A model generated the notes under the pieces. It worked only from the letters and a program-made list of their open reading frames with translations, had not been told where the DNA came from and made no database searches. A stretch of 64,000 nt of DNA from Thermasporomyces composti (GTDB lineage Bacteria > Actinomycetota > Actinomycetes > Propionibacteriales > Actinopolymorphaceae). Every line of letters begins with the position of its first letter. Positions within the stretch are counted from its first letter, which is position 1. The DNA lies in contig NZ_QTUC01000001.1 in the NCBI RefSeq assembly GCF_003386795.1, positions 992,001 to 1,056,000 on the forward strand, read 5' to 3'. Both the position numbers and the translations under genes were made by a program. Below, one piece after another: positions 24,385-34,900 of this stretch.

Positions 24385-26580
24385 TTACCGAACCGTGGCT
24401 TGGCCACGGTTCGCAGGTTCGTGGGAGCCCTCGTCGCCGTCGACACCTTCCCCCGAGCAGATCGCCAGCACCGGTTCGGCGTACCGCTCGAGCTTAGCCG
24501 CACTGACCCCTGGGATCGATGCCAGTGTCGCTCGATCCGTCGGTCGAGCCTCAGCGATCGCCACGAGTGTCGCGTCGGTGAAGACGCAGTAGTCGGGGAC
24601 GCGCTGCTCCCGCGCCTGGTCCGATCGCCAGGACTTCAACGCCGCGAAGATCCGCTCGTCGTAGCTGGCCGGGCAGTCCACACACCGCCCCAGCTTCCGT
24701 TCGGTCGCGGTGTGCAACGGTCGGTCACAGCGACGACAGCGGGCGACGGTCTTGGTCGCCTTCCGACGAACGCCGTCCGCGCTCGGTGCCCGTCGACCCG
24801 CATCCCCTCGGGGCCGGAGACTGTCGAGGAACCGCGACGGTTGCCGGTGGGCGCGACTACCGGGGACGCGGGCGAGCGCCCACGAGATGGCGAGGTGGAC
24901 ACGCGCGCGGGTGACACCCACGTAGAGCAGCCGGCGTTCCTCCTCCACCTGCTCGGCCGTCTCGGCGTAGGAGATCGGGATCACTCCCTCGTGGACGCCC
25001 GCGAGGAAGACCGCGTCCCACTCGAGTCCCTTGGCCGCGTGGAGAGTCGCGAGCGTCACACCGTCTCCCGTCGGCGCGTGCTGGGTGGCGGCGCGCTCGT
25101 CAAGAACGGAGAGGAACGCTTCGAGGTCAGCGGTCGGGTCGTCCCGGGCGACGTCGTCGGCGAGCGCGACGAGCGCGGCGAGTGACTCCCACCGTTCCCG
25201 GACGGCGCCGGACCCCTGGGGCGCTTGCGGCGTCCACCCTGCCGCGGCCAAGACCGCGCGCACGTCCGCGCCGAGACCCGCGTCGGAACGCTCCCCCGCC
25301 CGCAACGCACCGCGGAGGAGGACCAGCGCCTCCCGGACCTCCGGCCGGTCGAAGAACCGTTCCGCACCACGAACCAGGTAGGGAATGTCACGCTCAGCGA
25401 AGGCCTGCTCGAGCACCTCCGACTGGGCGTTGGTTCGGAACAGCACCGCGATCTCTCGTGGCGGCACGCCGCGGCGGATGAGCTCGCCGACCGAGCGAGC
25501 GATACCTTCGGCCTCGGCCACCTCGTCCGGGTACTCGGTGAAGGTGGGCTCGGGGCCGTCCGGACGTTGCGCGCGCAACGTCAGGCGATACCGACTCGCC
25601 GGCCCCTGCGCCTCGGCGAGGAGCTGGTTGGCCACCCGCACGACCTGAGGCGTGGAGCGATAGTCACGCTCCAGGCGGATCACCGTCGCATCAGGGTGGC
25701 GAACAGCGAAGTTGAGCAGATAGGACGGCGTGGCACCCGCGAAGGAGTAGATGGTCTGGTTGGCGTCGCCCACGACGCAGATGTCGGAGCGCTCGCCCAA
25801 CCACAGGTCGAGCAAGGTCTGCTGGACAGGGCTCACGTCCTGGTACTCGTCCACAACGAAGTGGCGGTACTGCGCGCGCACCTCGGCCGCCACCTTGGGC
25901 GAGTCGGCGAGCAGAGCCGCTGCGCAGAGCAGGACGTCTTCCAAGTCGACGTAGCCCTGCTCGCGGCGTACCTCTTCGTACGCGGCGAAGACGCGGGCGA
26001 CCGTGACCGGGTCGAACCCCGCGAGCCGACGGCCGACCTTCTCCGCGATCGCTGGATAGTCGTCTGGCCGGACGTTGCTGACCTTGGCCCACTCGATCTC
26101 ACTGGCCAGGTCGCGACGCCCAGGCAGGTCCACCGTCACGCGACACCGCGCGGCCGCCTCGGCGACGAACCGCAGCTTGCTCTCCACGACCGGAGGCAGC
26201 TCCGTGCGGTAGACCTGGGGCCAGAAGTAGCGCGCCTGTCGCAGCGCCGCGGAGTGGAACGTGCGCGCCTGAACGCCGGCCACACCGAGCTCCCGCAGGC
26301 GGGCGCGCATCTCTCCAGCCGCTCGCGTGGTGAACGTCACCGCGAGGACGTTCTGCGGGCGCCACCGCCCCGACAGGACGGCGTAGGCGATCCGATGGGT
26401 GATCGTGCGGGTCTTGCCCGTACCAGCCCCAGCGAGGATGCAGACCGGACCGTCGAGGCAGGTCGCGGCTTGCCGCTGCTCCGGGTCGAGCACAGCGAGC
26501 ACGGCGTCAGCGCTCGCGGGCCGGCGGCGGACAACTCCGCGCGACGCGGTCGCGGGCACGGCCTCGGTCACAGGCGCCAT
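24385..26580 (-). CDS. uvrD2: ATP-dependent DNA helicase UvrD2
   Basis: The 731-residue SF1A helicase has Walker A AGAGTGKTRTITHR, Walker B DEYQDVSPVQQ, GDANQTIYSFAGA, the TLHAAKGLEWDAVFL motif and YVGVTRARVHLAISWA. After the helicase core comes a four-cysteine element (CRRCDRP, then CVDCPASYDERIF) and a C-terminal HRDC domain (KSWRSDQAREQRVPDYCVFTDATL). That combination defines UvrD2. It unwinds 3'-tailed DNA in repair. ATG 26580 is chosen over the frame's 26625. The gene ends about 20 bases from the whiB7 promoter and is on the same strand as mrx1 and nudC. Confidence 0.95.
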   Translation of the reverse strand: MAPVTEAVPATASRGVVRRRPASADAVLAVLDPEQRQAATCLDGPVCILAGAGTGKTRTITHRIAYAVLSGRWRPQNVLAVTFTTRAAGEMRARLRELGVAGVQARTFHSAALRQARYFWPQVYRTELPPVVESKLRFVAEAAARCRVTVDLPGRRDLASEIEWAKVSNVRPDDYPAIAEKVGRRLAGFDPVTVARVFAAYEEVRREQGYVDLEDVLLCAAALLADSPKVAAEVRAQYRHFVVDEYQDVSPVQQTLLDLWLGERSDICVVGDANQTIYSFAGATPSYLLNFAVRHPDATVIRLERDYRSTPQVVRVANQLLAEAQGPASRYRLTLRAQRPDGPEPTFTEYPDEVAEAEGIARSVGELIRRGVPPREIAVLFRTNAQSEVLEQAFAERDIPYLVRGAERFFDRPEVREALVLLRGALRAGERSDAGLGADVRAVLAAAGWTPQAPQGSGAVRERWESLAALVALADDVARDDPTADLEAFLSVLDERAATQHAPTGDGVTLATLHAAKGLEWDAVFLAGVHEGVIPISYAETAEQVEEERRLLYVGVTRARVHLAISWALARVPGSRAHRQPSRFLDSLRPRGDAGRRAPSADGVRRKATKTVARCRRCDRPLHTATERKLGRCVDCPASYDERIFAALKSWRSDQAREQRVPDYCVFTDATLVAIAEARPTDRATLASIPGVSAAKLERYAEPVLAICSGEGVDGDEGSHEPANRGQATVR

Positions 26581-26706
26581 GATTCCAGTCCGGACCGACG
26601 ACCGAAACCACGTCCTCGCCCACAACCCGACCGACCGGCGGGGAGTGGAGGAGGTGGTGACGAGCTCGACAGGACGAGAAGCTCGGAAAGCGGAAGGAAG
26701 AAGTGG

Positions 26707-26967
26707 TCAGCGAGCCTGCGCGTCGACGAGCGCCAGCCGCTCCTGGACCTGCTTCAGCGACGGGTTGGTGAGGGCGGAGCCGTCGGGGAAGACCACGGTC
26801 GGCACCGTCTTGTTGCCGTCGTTGATCTTGGCGACCAGCTCGGCGGCCTCCGGATGCTGCTCGATGTCGACCTCGCTGTAAGCGATCCCCGCCCGGTCGA
26901 GCTGACCCTTCAGCCGCCGGCAGTAGCCACACCACGGCGTGGTGTACATCGTGATCGTGGTCGACAT
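26707..26967 (-). CDS. mrx1: Mycoredoxin (glutaredoxin-like)
   Basis: The 86-residue thioredoxin-fold protein has the active site WCGYC (C13 and C16), the cis-proline TVP and a C-terminal SLKQVQERL helix. In actinobacteria such proteins reduce mycothiol-mixed disulfides, and the linkage uvrD2-mrx1-nudC matches Rv3198c-Rv3198A-Rv3199c. AGGAGG lies six bases before ATG 26967. It probably shares a transcript with uvrD2 downstream. Confidence 0.93.
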   Translation of the reverse strand: MSTTITMYTTPWCGYCRRLKGQLDRAGIAYSEVDIEQHPEAAELVAKINDGNKTVPTVVFPDGSALTNPSLKQVQERLALVDAQAR

Positions 26968-27127
26968 CGGGTTCCTCCTGGCGTCGAAGCGTCGGTTACC
27001 CTTGGGAACACCGGACGGCGGGCGGTTGTTCCCGCCCTGCCCGGGTGTCTCCCGAGCTGACCTGGCCGTGGTGGTTGATCGGAGGTCAGGTCCTTCGGCC
27101 CGGGGACCAGCGGGACTCTACCCGTGG

Positions 27128-27178
27128 GGTGCGGAGGAGTCAGCGGTGTGGAGGACCCAGCGGTGTGGAGGACTCAGC
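27128..27178. repeat. Perfectly contiguous 17-bp tandem repeat, three units
   Basis: Units GGTGCGGAGGAGTCAGC, GGTGTGGAGGACCCAGC and GGTGTGGAGGACTCAGC follow each other without gaps, between mrx1 and nudC. Confidence 0.85.
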
Positions 27179-27230
27179 GTCGCGGTAGCGCTCACGGGTG
27201 AGCACCGCGACGCCGGCTGGTAGGTGAGGT

Positions 27231-28181
27231 CTAGTCGCTCAGCTCGTCGCCGTACCAGCTCTCGATCAACGCGCGCGCGATCGAGGCTCGTCCCGGCAGG
27301 AGGAGCTCCGCCGTGCGGACCGCCTCCGCCAGCTGGGCACGGGAGAACCACCGCGCCTCGGCGATCTCCTCCTCGTCCACCTTGATCTGCGTCGTCACCG
27401 CCCTGGCGAAGAACCCGAGCATGAGGCTGGACGGGAACGGCCACGGCTGGCTCCCGGCGTAGACGGGGTCCACGATCTCGATACCGGTCTCCTCGCGCAC
27501 CTCCCGAGCCACGGCGTGCTCGAGCGGTTCGCCGGGCTCGACGAACCCGGCGAGCGTGGAGAAGCGCTTCGCAGGCCAGCTTCTCTGCCGTCCCAGCAGG
27601 CACCGGTCCTGGTCATCCGTGACCAAGACGATGATCGCCGGATCGGTACGCGGGAAGTGCTGCGCCCGACACTCCGGACACTCCCGGACGTGTCCTCCGT
27701 GGCTGGGCGCCGTCGCCGCTCCGCACCGCGAGCAACGGGGGTGGTTCGCGTGCCAGTTGACCAACGCGGTCGCGTGCACGAACACCCCGGCGTCTCGGTC
27801 GGAGAGCAGGTGGCCGGCGTCACGCACACTCACCAGCCGGTCCGCCCCCACGGCGGCGAGGACCGTCGCCTCGTCGATCTCCCCCCTCGTCTGATCGTCG
27901 GGAACGGGGCCAGCGGGAACGACGAAGTACGGCACACCGTCGCCGTCGAGACCGAGCAGGTAGTGCTCCGCCTCGGCCAGGCCCACCTCACCCAGCCGCG
28001 ACGGCGAGGTGTAGACCAGCGCGGTGCCCGAGGGGTCCACCGGCGCCTTGCCGTCCATGACCACCAGAACCCGACAACGCGGGTCGAACCACCGCGCATC
28101 GACCCAGGCGGGGTTCACCCGGCGTTCGGTCGCACGGTCAAGGGTCGAGCGGGCCAGCGGGAGCGGAGACAGGCGCGACAC
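27231..28181 (-). CDS. nudC: NADH pyrophosphatase NudC (or mRNA decapping hydrolase)
   Basis: The 316-residue protein has the NudC zinc ribbon (CSRC and CPEC around residues 147-165) and the Nudix box GFVEPGEPLEHAVAREVREE. The SQPWPFPSSLMLGF signature marks NADH/NAD-cap hydrolases. It cleaves NAD(H) to NMN(H) and AMP and, in other bacteria, removes NAD caps from RNA. GTG 28181 has TACAGT seven bases upstream and no ribosome-binding site, so it looks leaderless. It precedes mrx1 and uvrD2 on the same strand. Confidence 0.94.
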   Translation of the reverse strand: MSRLSPLPLARSTLDRATERRVNPAWVDARWFDPRCRVLVVMDGKAPVDPSGTALVYTSPSRLGEVGLAEAEHYLLGLDGDGVPYFVVPAGPVPDDQTRGEIDEATVLAAVGADRLVSVRDAGHLLSDRDAGVFVHATALVNWHANHPRCSRCGAATAPSHGGHVRECPECRAQHFPRTDPAIIVLVTDDQDRCLLGRQRSWPAKRFSTLAGFVEPGEPLEHAVAREVREETGIEIVDPVYAGSQPWPFPSSLMLGFFARAVTTQIKVDEEEIAEARWFSRAQLAEAVRTAELLLPGRASIARALIESWYGDELSD

Positions 28182-28188
28182 GCTCAGC

Positions 28189-28194
28189 ACTGTA
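28189..28194 (-). promoter_or_regulatory. Leaderless-type -10 (TACAGT) for nudC
   Basis: TACAGT is seven bases before GTG 28181. A second GTG at 28190 overlaps it and would be inside the promoter. Confidence 0.45.
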
Positions 28195-28278
28195 GTCGCC
28201 GTCGACGATCTCCCTGTCTCAGCGGCCACCACCCCGGGCCGCGACGCCCACGCCCGATCGCCACCGACGTTCACGCGC

Positions 28279-28422
28279 TCAGTCGAGCAGCGGAAGCACC
28301 ACGACGCTCGCGTAGTCGGTCTCGATGAACGCACCCTCACGCACGATGGGGACGGCGACCCAGCGCTCGCGGTGATGCTCGTACCACAGCAGGTACTCAC
28401 GGGACCGGTCGAGACGACGCAT
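28279..28422 (-). CDS. Small conserved-looking protein upstream of nudC
   Basis: The 47-residue product (MRRLDRSREYLLWYEHHRER at the start, then WVAVPIVREGAFIETDYASV) is rich in aromatic and charged residues and ends VVLPLLD. GGGGAGGAG lies about eight bases before ATG 28422, an excellent ribosome-binding site. It is too compact to be a domain I know. Its position between adnB and nudC, on their strand, suggests it is part of the same transcription unit. Confidence 0.7.
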   Translation of the reverse strand: MRRLDRSREYLLWYEHHRERWVAVPIVREGAFIETDYASVVVLPLLD

Positions 28423-28608
28423 GACGAAGGCTCCTCCCCGTCAGGATCCGTCCGCCAACCCCGTCGCGAACGCCACGACGTCGCCGCGTGACGCTGGCTC
28501 CTCCACGGATCCAGCCCCACCGCGCCGTCGCGATCGAACGCGTGACCGAACGCTAACCCGGTGCACCGACAATCGAACGCGAACGACCGGAGCCAGCGCA
28601 TCGCCTCC

Positions 28609-31600
28609 CTAGGAATCGACCTCCGGCACGGCCGTCAACAGCGCCTCGAGTCCCTCGGCGTCGAGCAGGTCCACCGGCCGGACGGTCACACCGTCTCGCA
28701 CGTAGTGGAACGCCGCGCTCACCCGGTCCAGAGGCAGCCCGGTGATCTGGGACCACGCCAGCCGATACGCCGCCAGCTGGACCGACCTGGCCGCCTCCTC
28801 CTCCGGATCTCGCGGCGGCCGTCCGGTCTTCCAGTCGACGACCTCGATTCCCGTGTACCCGCCGTCGGGGGTTCGCGGGCCGACCGGGAAGACGGCGTCG
28901 GCTCTGCCTCGAATGACGATGCCCGCCACGACGAGCTCGAACGGCGCCTCGACCTCCAGCGGCTGACGGTCCGCCCACTCCGACTTGAGGAACGCTTCCT
29001 GGAGCGCGACCAGATCCTCGTCCGGCGTGGCCTCCGCGTCGGCGGAACCGGGGAGCTCGTCGAGGTCGAGCAACGGTGGTCGGCCGTACCGCGCCTCGAG
29101 CCACGCGTGGAAGGCGGTGCCCCGGCGAGCGAGGGGGTTGGGTGGCCTCGGGACCGGTCGACGGATCGTCCCGGCGAGCGCGGCTGGGTCGCGTCGGAGC
29201 TGCACGAGGTGGCTGACCGCCAGCCGACTGGGCAGCTCGACGACGACCTCCTCACCGGCCTGCCGACGGGCTCGTTCGGCGAGGAGCAGGTCGACGTCCC
29301 GCTGCCATTCCCGGGCGGCGAGCGCGACGGTCGTCGAGAGTGGTGTCCCGTCCGCCAACGCGGCGCTGGCCCGCCGCACCAGCTCGGCGCCGAGCTCCAC
29401 GTCGCGGCGACGTTCGGGGGTGAGCGGGTCGTAGGGCCAGGCGTGCTGGCGTGGCGTGGCGGTGAGCGGGTTCCCAGCGGCGACGTCGACCTCCTCGTGC
29501 CAGACCGGAACCTCCCCCGCGCCGTCACGGCAGGCGGCCGCGACCTCCAGGAGGAACTCCCCCGGGACTCGCGGCCTCTGGGTCTCGTCCCAGCGGTAGC
29601 CGGACCAGACGAGCAGCTGACGAGCTCGGGTCGTGGCGACGTACGCCAGCCGGCGCTCCTCCAGGCGGGCTCGGGCGCCGCAGTCGTCGACGAACCGCTC
29701 GAAGGCCTCCTTGACCTCCCGTTGGTCTTCGGCGCGCTCGACCTCCAAGGTCGGTAGCGCCTCCGCGTCACCGCGCAGTGGGAACGGCAGCGCCCCGATG
29801 TCGGACAGCCACGCCTTGTCCCCGCCCGTGGCCGCGGGGAAGACGCCCTCGACCGCACCCGGCACGACGACGACATCCCACTCCAGTCCCTTCGCGCCGT
29901 GCACGGTGAGGATCTGCACCCGCTCGCCGTCCACCTCGACCTGACCCGGCTCCAAGCCGCGCTCCTCCGCGTCGGCGGCATCGAGGTAGGCGAGGAACGC
30001 CGACAACGTCTCCCCTTCACCGCTCTCGGCGAACGCCACGGCCACGTCGAGGAACGCGTCGAGGTCGGCGCGAGCGAGCGCGACGTCGCCGGTGCGCGCG
30101 GCGACCTCGACGTCCAGGCCCAGGGTCACGATGACGTCGCTCACCAGGTCGACCAGCGGCTGGGCGACCCTCCCGCGCAGCCAGCGCAGCTCCGCCGCGA
30201 GCCGTGTCAGCCGCCGCCAGCCCTCGGGAGAGAAGCGTTCGGGCTCCTTGTGGGCCTCGAGCGCGTCGAGCGCGTCGATGATGCTCGCGTCGTCGACGTC
30301 GTCGGGCGTCGCGTCGTTCACGTCCGACGACGGACGGGCCAACTGCCGCGCCCATTCCCCCAGCGCCTCCAGGTCACGCGGCCCGATCCGCCACCGCGGG
30401 CCCGTGAGCAGCCGCATGAGGGCGTCGCCTCGGCTGGGGTCGGCGAGCACCCGGAGAGTCGCCACGACGTCCGACACCGGTGGCGCCGCCAACAACCCGC
30501 CGACGCCGACGATCTCCACCGGGAGGCCGGCGCCGCGCAGGGCGCAGGCGATCCGGTCGATCTGGCTGCGCTTGCGGACCAACACAGCGATCGACCGGCC
30601 GGGCTCGCCCCGGGCTCGCGCGGGTTGGTCGGCATCCCAGATCGCCCGAATGCGTCGCGCGATGTCGGTCGCCTCGTCCTCGACGGTGTGGTGCAAGGCC
30701 GCGACCACCGTGCCGGGCGGGTTGCGGTCGTGGGCGCGGAGCTTCGGCACGTCCAGGCCGTCGCGCCGGAGCGGTTCGGAGAGCAGGTTCGCCACATGCA
30801 GGATGCGCGAGCCGTTGCGGAAGCTCGTCGTGAGCGAGCGGACGGACGCTGGGTCGCCGCCGGCGGTGCGGAAGTGCCGTCCGAAGGCGGTCAAGGTCGC
30901 CGCGCTCGCGCCGCGCCAGCCGTAGATGGACTGACACGGGTCCCCCACCGCCGTGATCGGATGGCCGGTGGTGCCGCCGAACAGGCCGCGCAGCAGGACG
31001 AGCTGGGCGTGACTGGTGTCTTGGTACTCGTCCAGCAGGACGACCTTGTATCTCTCGCGTTCCCGTTCCCCGACCTCCGGGAACTCCCTGGCCAGCCGTG
31101 CGGCCAACGCGGCCTGGTCGGCGAAGTCCACCGCCTCCCGACGGCGCTTCTCCTCAGCGAAGGCCTCGACGAGCGGCAGCAGCTGCAGCCGCGCGTGCTG
31201 GCGCGCCAGGGCCTCCTCCACCACGGCGTAGAGCGCCTTGCGGGTCCGGGCCACGGCCGGCTTGGACGTGACGATGTCCGTCAGCCGCTCGGTGAACGCG
31301 ACGATCTCCTCGGCGCTCACCAGGTGGCCGCACATCTCGCCGTGCAACGCCAAGACAGCCTTGACGACCGTGGAGAAGGACTGCTTGACCTGGTCCATGG
31401 GGCCGTCGTAGGCCTCCACGACCCGTGCGGCGTACTGCCAGGCCATGGCCGGTGTCACCAGACGCGCCCCCGGCTCGTGCCCGAGCCTGAGCGCGTGCTC
31501 GGCGACGATCCGCTGGGCGTAGGCGTCGTAGGTGGCGACGGTGACCTCGCCGATGGTCCCGTCACCGTCCGGGCCGATGTCGATCCGAGCGCGCTCGCGC

Positions 31601-31926
31601 AGCTGCCCCAGCCGGCGGCGGATCCGAGCGGCCAGCTCGCGCGCGGCCTTCCGGGTGAAGGTGAGCCCGAGCACTTGCTCCGGTGAGACGAACCCGTTCG
31701 CCACCAGCCACACCACGCGGGCGGCCATGGTCTCCGTCTTGCCAGACCCGGCGCCGGCCACGACGACACCGGGCTCCAACGGCGCCTCGATCACCGCCGC
31801 CTGTTCCGGCGTCGGTGGCGGCAGACCGAGCAGGTGGGCCAGCTCGGCCGCCGTGTAGCGGACGCTTCGGCGGTCCTCGAATGGGCTTCCGGGGTCCTCG
31901 AAGGGCAGATCCAACTGCACCGTCAC
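28609..31926 (-). CDS. adnB: ATP-dependent helicase-nuclease subunit AdnB
   Basis: The 1105-residue protein combines a UvrD-like motor with a RecB-type nuclease. The motor shows GAGSGKTET (58-66), DEYQDTSHAQ, GDPCQSIYGWRGA, TVHGAKGLEWDVVVV and YVATTRARQLL. The C-terminal nuclease shows RRGTAFHAWLE, RGRADAVF, VVDWKTG and QLAAYRLAW, with the Asp/Asp-Lys metal residues intact. AdnAB resects double-strand breaks for recombination in place of RecBCD/AddAB. GTG 31926 overlaps the adnA stop (GTGA), so the subunits are translationally coupled. The frame stays open above but inside adnA. Confidence 0.95.
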   Translation of the reverse strand: MTVQLDLPFEDPGSPFEDRRSVRYTAAELAHLLGLPPPTPEQAAVIEAPLEPGVVVAGAGSGKTETMAARVVWLVANGFVSPEQVLGLTFTRKAARELAARIRRRLGQLRERARIDIGPDGDGTIGEVTVATYDAYAQRIVAEHALRLGHEPGARLVTPAMAWQYAARVVEAYDGPMDQVKQSFSTVVKAVLALHGEMCGHLVSAEEIVAFTERLTDIVTSKPAVARTRKALYAVVEEALARQHARLQLLPLVEAFAEEKRRREAVDFADQAALAARLAREFPEVGERERERYKVVLLDEYQDTSHAQLVLLRGLFGGTTGHPITAVGDPCQSIYGWRGASAATLTAFGRHFRTAGGDPASVRSLTTSFRNGSRILHVANLLSEPLRRDGLDVPKLRAHDRNPPGTVVAALHHTVEDEATDIARRIRAIWDADQPARARGEPGRSIAVLVRKRSQIDRIACALRGAGLPVEIVGVGGLLAAPPVSDVVATLRVLADPSRGDALMRLLTGPRWRIGPRDLEALGEWARQLARPSSDVNDATPDDVDDASIIDALDALEAHKEPERFSPEGWRRLTRLAAELRWLRGRVAQPLVDLVSDVIVTLGLDVEVAARTGDVALARADLDAFLDVAVAFAESGEGETLSAFLAYLDAADAEERGLEPGQVEVDGERVQILTVHGAKGLEWDVVVVPGAVEGVFPAATGGDKAWLSDIGALPFPLRGDAEALPTLEVERAEDQREVKEAFERFVDDCGARARLEERRLAYVATTRARQLLVWSGYRWDETQRPRVPGEFLLEVAAACRDGAGEVPVWHEEVDVAAGNPLTATPRQHAWPYDPLTPERRRDVELGAELVRRASAALADGTPLSTTVALAAREWQRDVDLLLAERARRQAGEEVVVELPSRLAVSHLVQLRRDPAALAGTIRRPVPRPPNPLARRGTAFHAWLEARYGRPPLLDLDELPGSADAEATPDEDLVALQEAFLKSEWADRQPLEVEAPFELVVAGIVIRGRADAVFPVGPRTPDGGYTGIEVVDWKTGRPPRDPEEEAARSVQLAAYRLAWSQITGLPLDRVSAAFHYVRDGVTVRPVDLLDAEGLEALLTAVPEVDS

Positions 31927-34900
31927 GGCGTGACCTGACCCCCCTCCGCGTGCAGGGGACACGACCGGCGGACCGGGCACACCCCACACCAGTGGTTCTC
32001 GATGGCGACGAACTCCTGGCCCGCCATCCCCTCCGCGGCCTGGGCGACGAGGCGTTCCGCCCAGGCCGGATCGTCGGCGTCCGCGAGCGGAGGCTGCCGC
32101 TGCACGGACGGCTTCTTCGTGTCACCACCGAGCTGAACGAGGACGGCGCCACCCGACGTGGCCTTCCTGGCCATCCTGCGGAAGCCACCTCGCTCCACCG
32201 CCAGCTGGTAGGCCCCCAGCTGGGGGTGCTGCGGCAGCTCACTGGACCCAGGCTTGCTGCGACCGGTCTTGAGGTCGACCACGACGAGCCGGCCCTCGGA
32301 GTCACGCTCCAGCCGGTCCACCCGCCCAACCAGGCGCGCCCGACCCACCTCGACCTCGAAGTCGGCCTCGGCGGCGACGAGCTCGTGCGGGTTGGCGCGC
32401 AGCCACGCGGCCAGCTTGCTGACCACCTCCCTGGCGCGGTCGTACTGCTTCGCCGCCGACCAGCCCCGGCCGGCGTCGAGCCGACTCCACCGTTGCTCGA
32501 ACGCGTCGAGCAGGTCGTCGACGGCGAGGGCGCCGGTCGCGACGTCGTAGGCCAGGCCGTGGACGAGGTTGCCGAGGCTCTGGTGGAACAGGTCCCCCGC
32601 CGTTCCGCCGCAGCTCTGCAGCAGCCACCGCAACGGACACCGGATGAAGGCCTCCACCTTGCTGGGCGAGACCCTCACCGGCTCGCCCGGCTCGCGCAGG
32701 GGGCGGTCATCGGACAAGGGCGGAAGGGCGTACCACTGGTCGGGGTCGGCGCCGCGGACCCCCGCCGCGGCGAGCCGCGCCAGGTGGTGGGCGGCGGCGA
32801 GCCGACGGGGATGGTCGGGTGGGAGATCGGGGGCGCAGACCACGGACCGGAGCTCGGCCACGACGCCGGCCAGGTCGAGCCCACGCGGCACCCGGGTGAG
32901 TGGGCGCTCGTCGCCCGGGCCCGTCCAGGGCAGCAGCTCGTCGAGGAACCGGGACGGCTGCTCCTCCTCGTTCGACACGGCGGTGACCAGAAGGCGACGC
33001 CGGGCTCGCGTCACCGCCACGTAGAACAGCCTCCGTTCCTCGGCGAGCACGTGGCTCACGGTCGCCAGCGGGTTCGGATCACGCCCGGAGACCAGGTCGA
33101 CGAGCGTCTCTGACCCCAGCAAAGAGCCGCGCGGCCGCAAGTCCGGCCAGACCCCTTCCTGGACGCCGACCACCGCGACGACGTCCCACTCCAGACCTTT
33201 CGCGGCGTGCGCGGTGAGGATCGCCACCGTCTCCCCCTCGGGAGCGCGAGGGGCGAGCGTGTCGCCGGGGATCTCCTGGCCCAGCAGGTGGTCGAGGAAC
33301 ACGGCGGGTCCAGCGGCCGGGAGCCGGTCGACGAACCGGGCCACCGTGTCGAAGAGCGCGGTCACCGCGTCGAGGTCGCGATCAGCGGCCGCGGCACCTG
33401 GTCCTCCACGCACGGCGGTCTCCGCCCAGCGTTCCGCGACCCCGCTCGCCGACCACATGGCCCACAGCACGGTCTCGGCCGTGGCGTTGGGAGCGGCCAC
33501 GGCCTTCCTGGCGGCCTCCAGCAGGGTGGCGATGCGCTGCGCCGGCGCCGCCGCCACGGGGTCGAGGGGAAGCAGGGCGCCTGGATCGTCGATGGCCTCG
33601 ACGAGCAGGACGGACGACGACCGTCCGCCGCCGGTGGCGAGCTCGTGCCGGCGCAGCTCTTGGCGAAGCCGCCGCAGGGCGAGCGGGTCGGCCCCGCCGT
33701 AGGGGCTGACGAGGAGGTCGAGCACCACCTCGGTGTCGAGCGCGCGTCGTCCGGTGGCGATCTCGAGCAGGGTGAGCAGCGGGCGTACGGCCGGCTGGTC
33801 GACGAGCGGCAGCTCCTCGCGACGCACGGTGGCGGGCACGCCCGCCGCGGTCAGCGTCCGACGCAGCAGGGGGATGGCGGACGCGGCCCGGACCAGGACC
33901 GCCATGCGGGACCACGGGATGCCGTCGACCAGGTGAGCCGCACGGAGGCGTTGGGCGACGAACGCCGCCTCCTGGTGGGCCGAGTGCAGCAGGTGGACGT
34001 CCACCTCGCCCTCGGGCACACGAGGGTCAGGTTCCAGCCGACGGTGGGCGGACGGACCCGGCAGTCGTCGGGCGATACGACGAGAGGCCTCCAGCAGCAC
34101 CGCCCCCGCCCGCCGACTGCGGGTGAGCGCGACCGTCTCCGCCTCCGACCCATCGGCGCGCCGGAACCGCTCGGTGAACCGTCGGATCCCGTCGACGTCG
34201 GCGCCGCGGAAGGCGTAGATCGACTGGTCGGGGTCGCCCACCACGACGAGGTCCTGACCGCCGCCCGCCAGCAGCTGCAACAGCTCCTCTTGGGCCGGGT
34301 CGGTGTCTTGGTACTCGTCCACGAAGACGACGGCGCGTGCTCGGCGCTCGCGCTCCAACAGCGCGGGGTCGCCCCGCAGCAGGTCCACCGCCGCCCGCAC
34401 CAGCTCCGCCGGGTCGTAGGCCGGCGCCTCGGGCCGCAGCGCGGTGACGGCGGCGTACTGGCGCGCGAAGCGTGCGGCCGCCACCCAATCGTCCCGCTGG
34501 TACTGCCGGCCGAGCTGACGCAGCTTGGCCGGGTCGACGCCCCGCTCGGCCGCGCGCAGCAGCAGGTCGCGGAGCTCCTCGGCGAAGCCCCGGGTGAGCA
34601 GCGCCGCCCGCAGCCGCTGCGGCCAGGAGCGAGCACCGAACTCCTCGACGTCACCACGCAGCAGGTCGCGGATCAACAGGTCTTGCTCGGGGCCGGACAG
34701 CAGGCGCGGGGCGGGCCGGTCACGCAGCGCGGCGTCCTGGCGGAGCAGGCCGAACGCGTAGGAGTGGAAGGTGCGGGCCAAGGGCTCGCGGATGGTGCGG
34801 CCGAGCCGGGCGGCGATGCGGTCGCGCAGCTCGGCGGCCGCACGCCGACCGAAGGTGAGCAGAAGGACCTGCTCCGGGCTCAGCCCGTCACGCTCGATCC

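Noticed and set aside
29899-31686. A 595-codon + frame within adnB
   Set aside because: It is antisense to conserved helicase motifs; no signal of its own.
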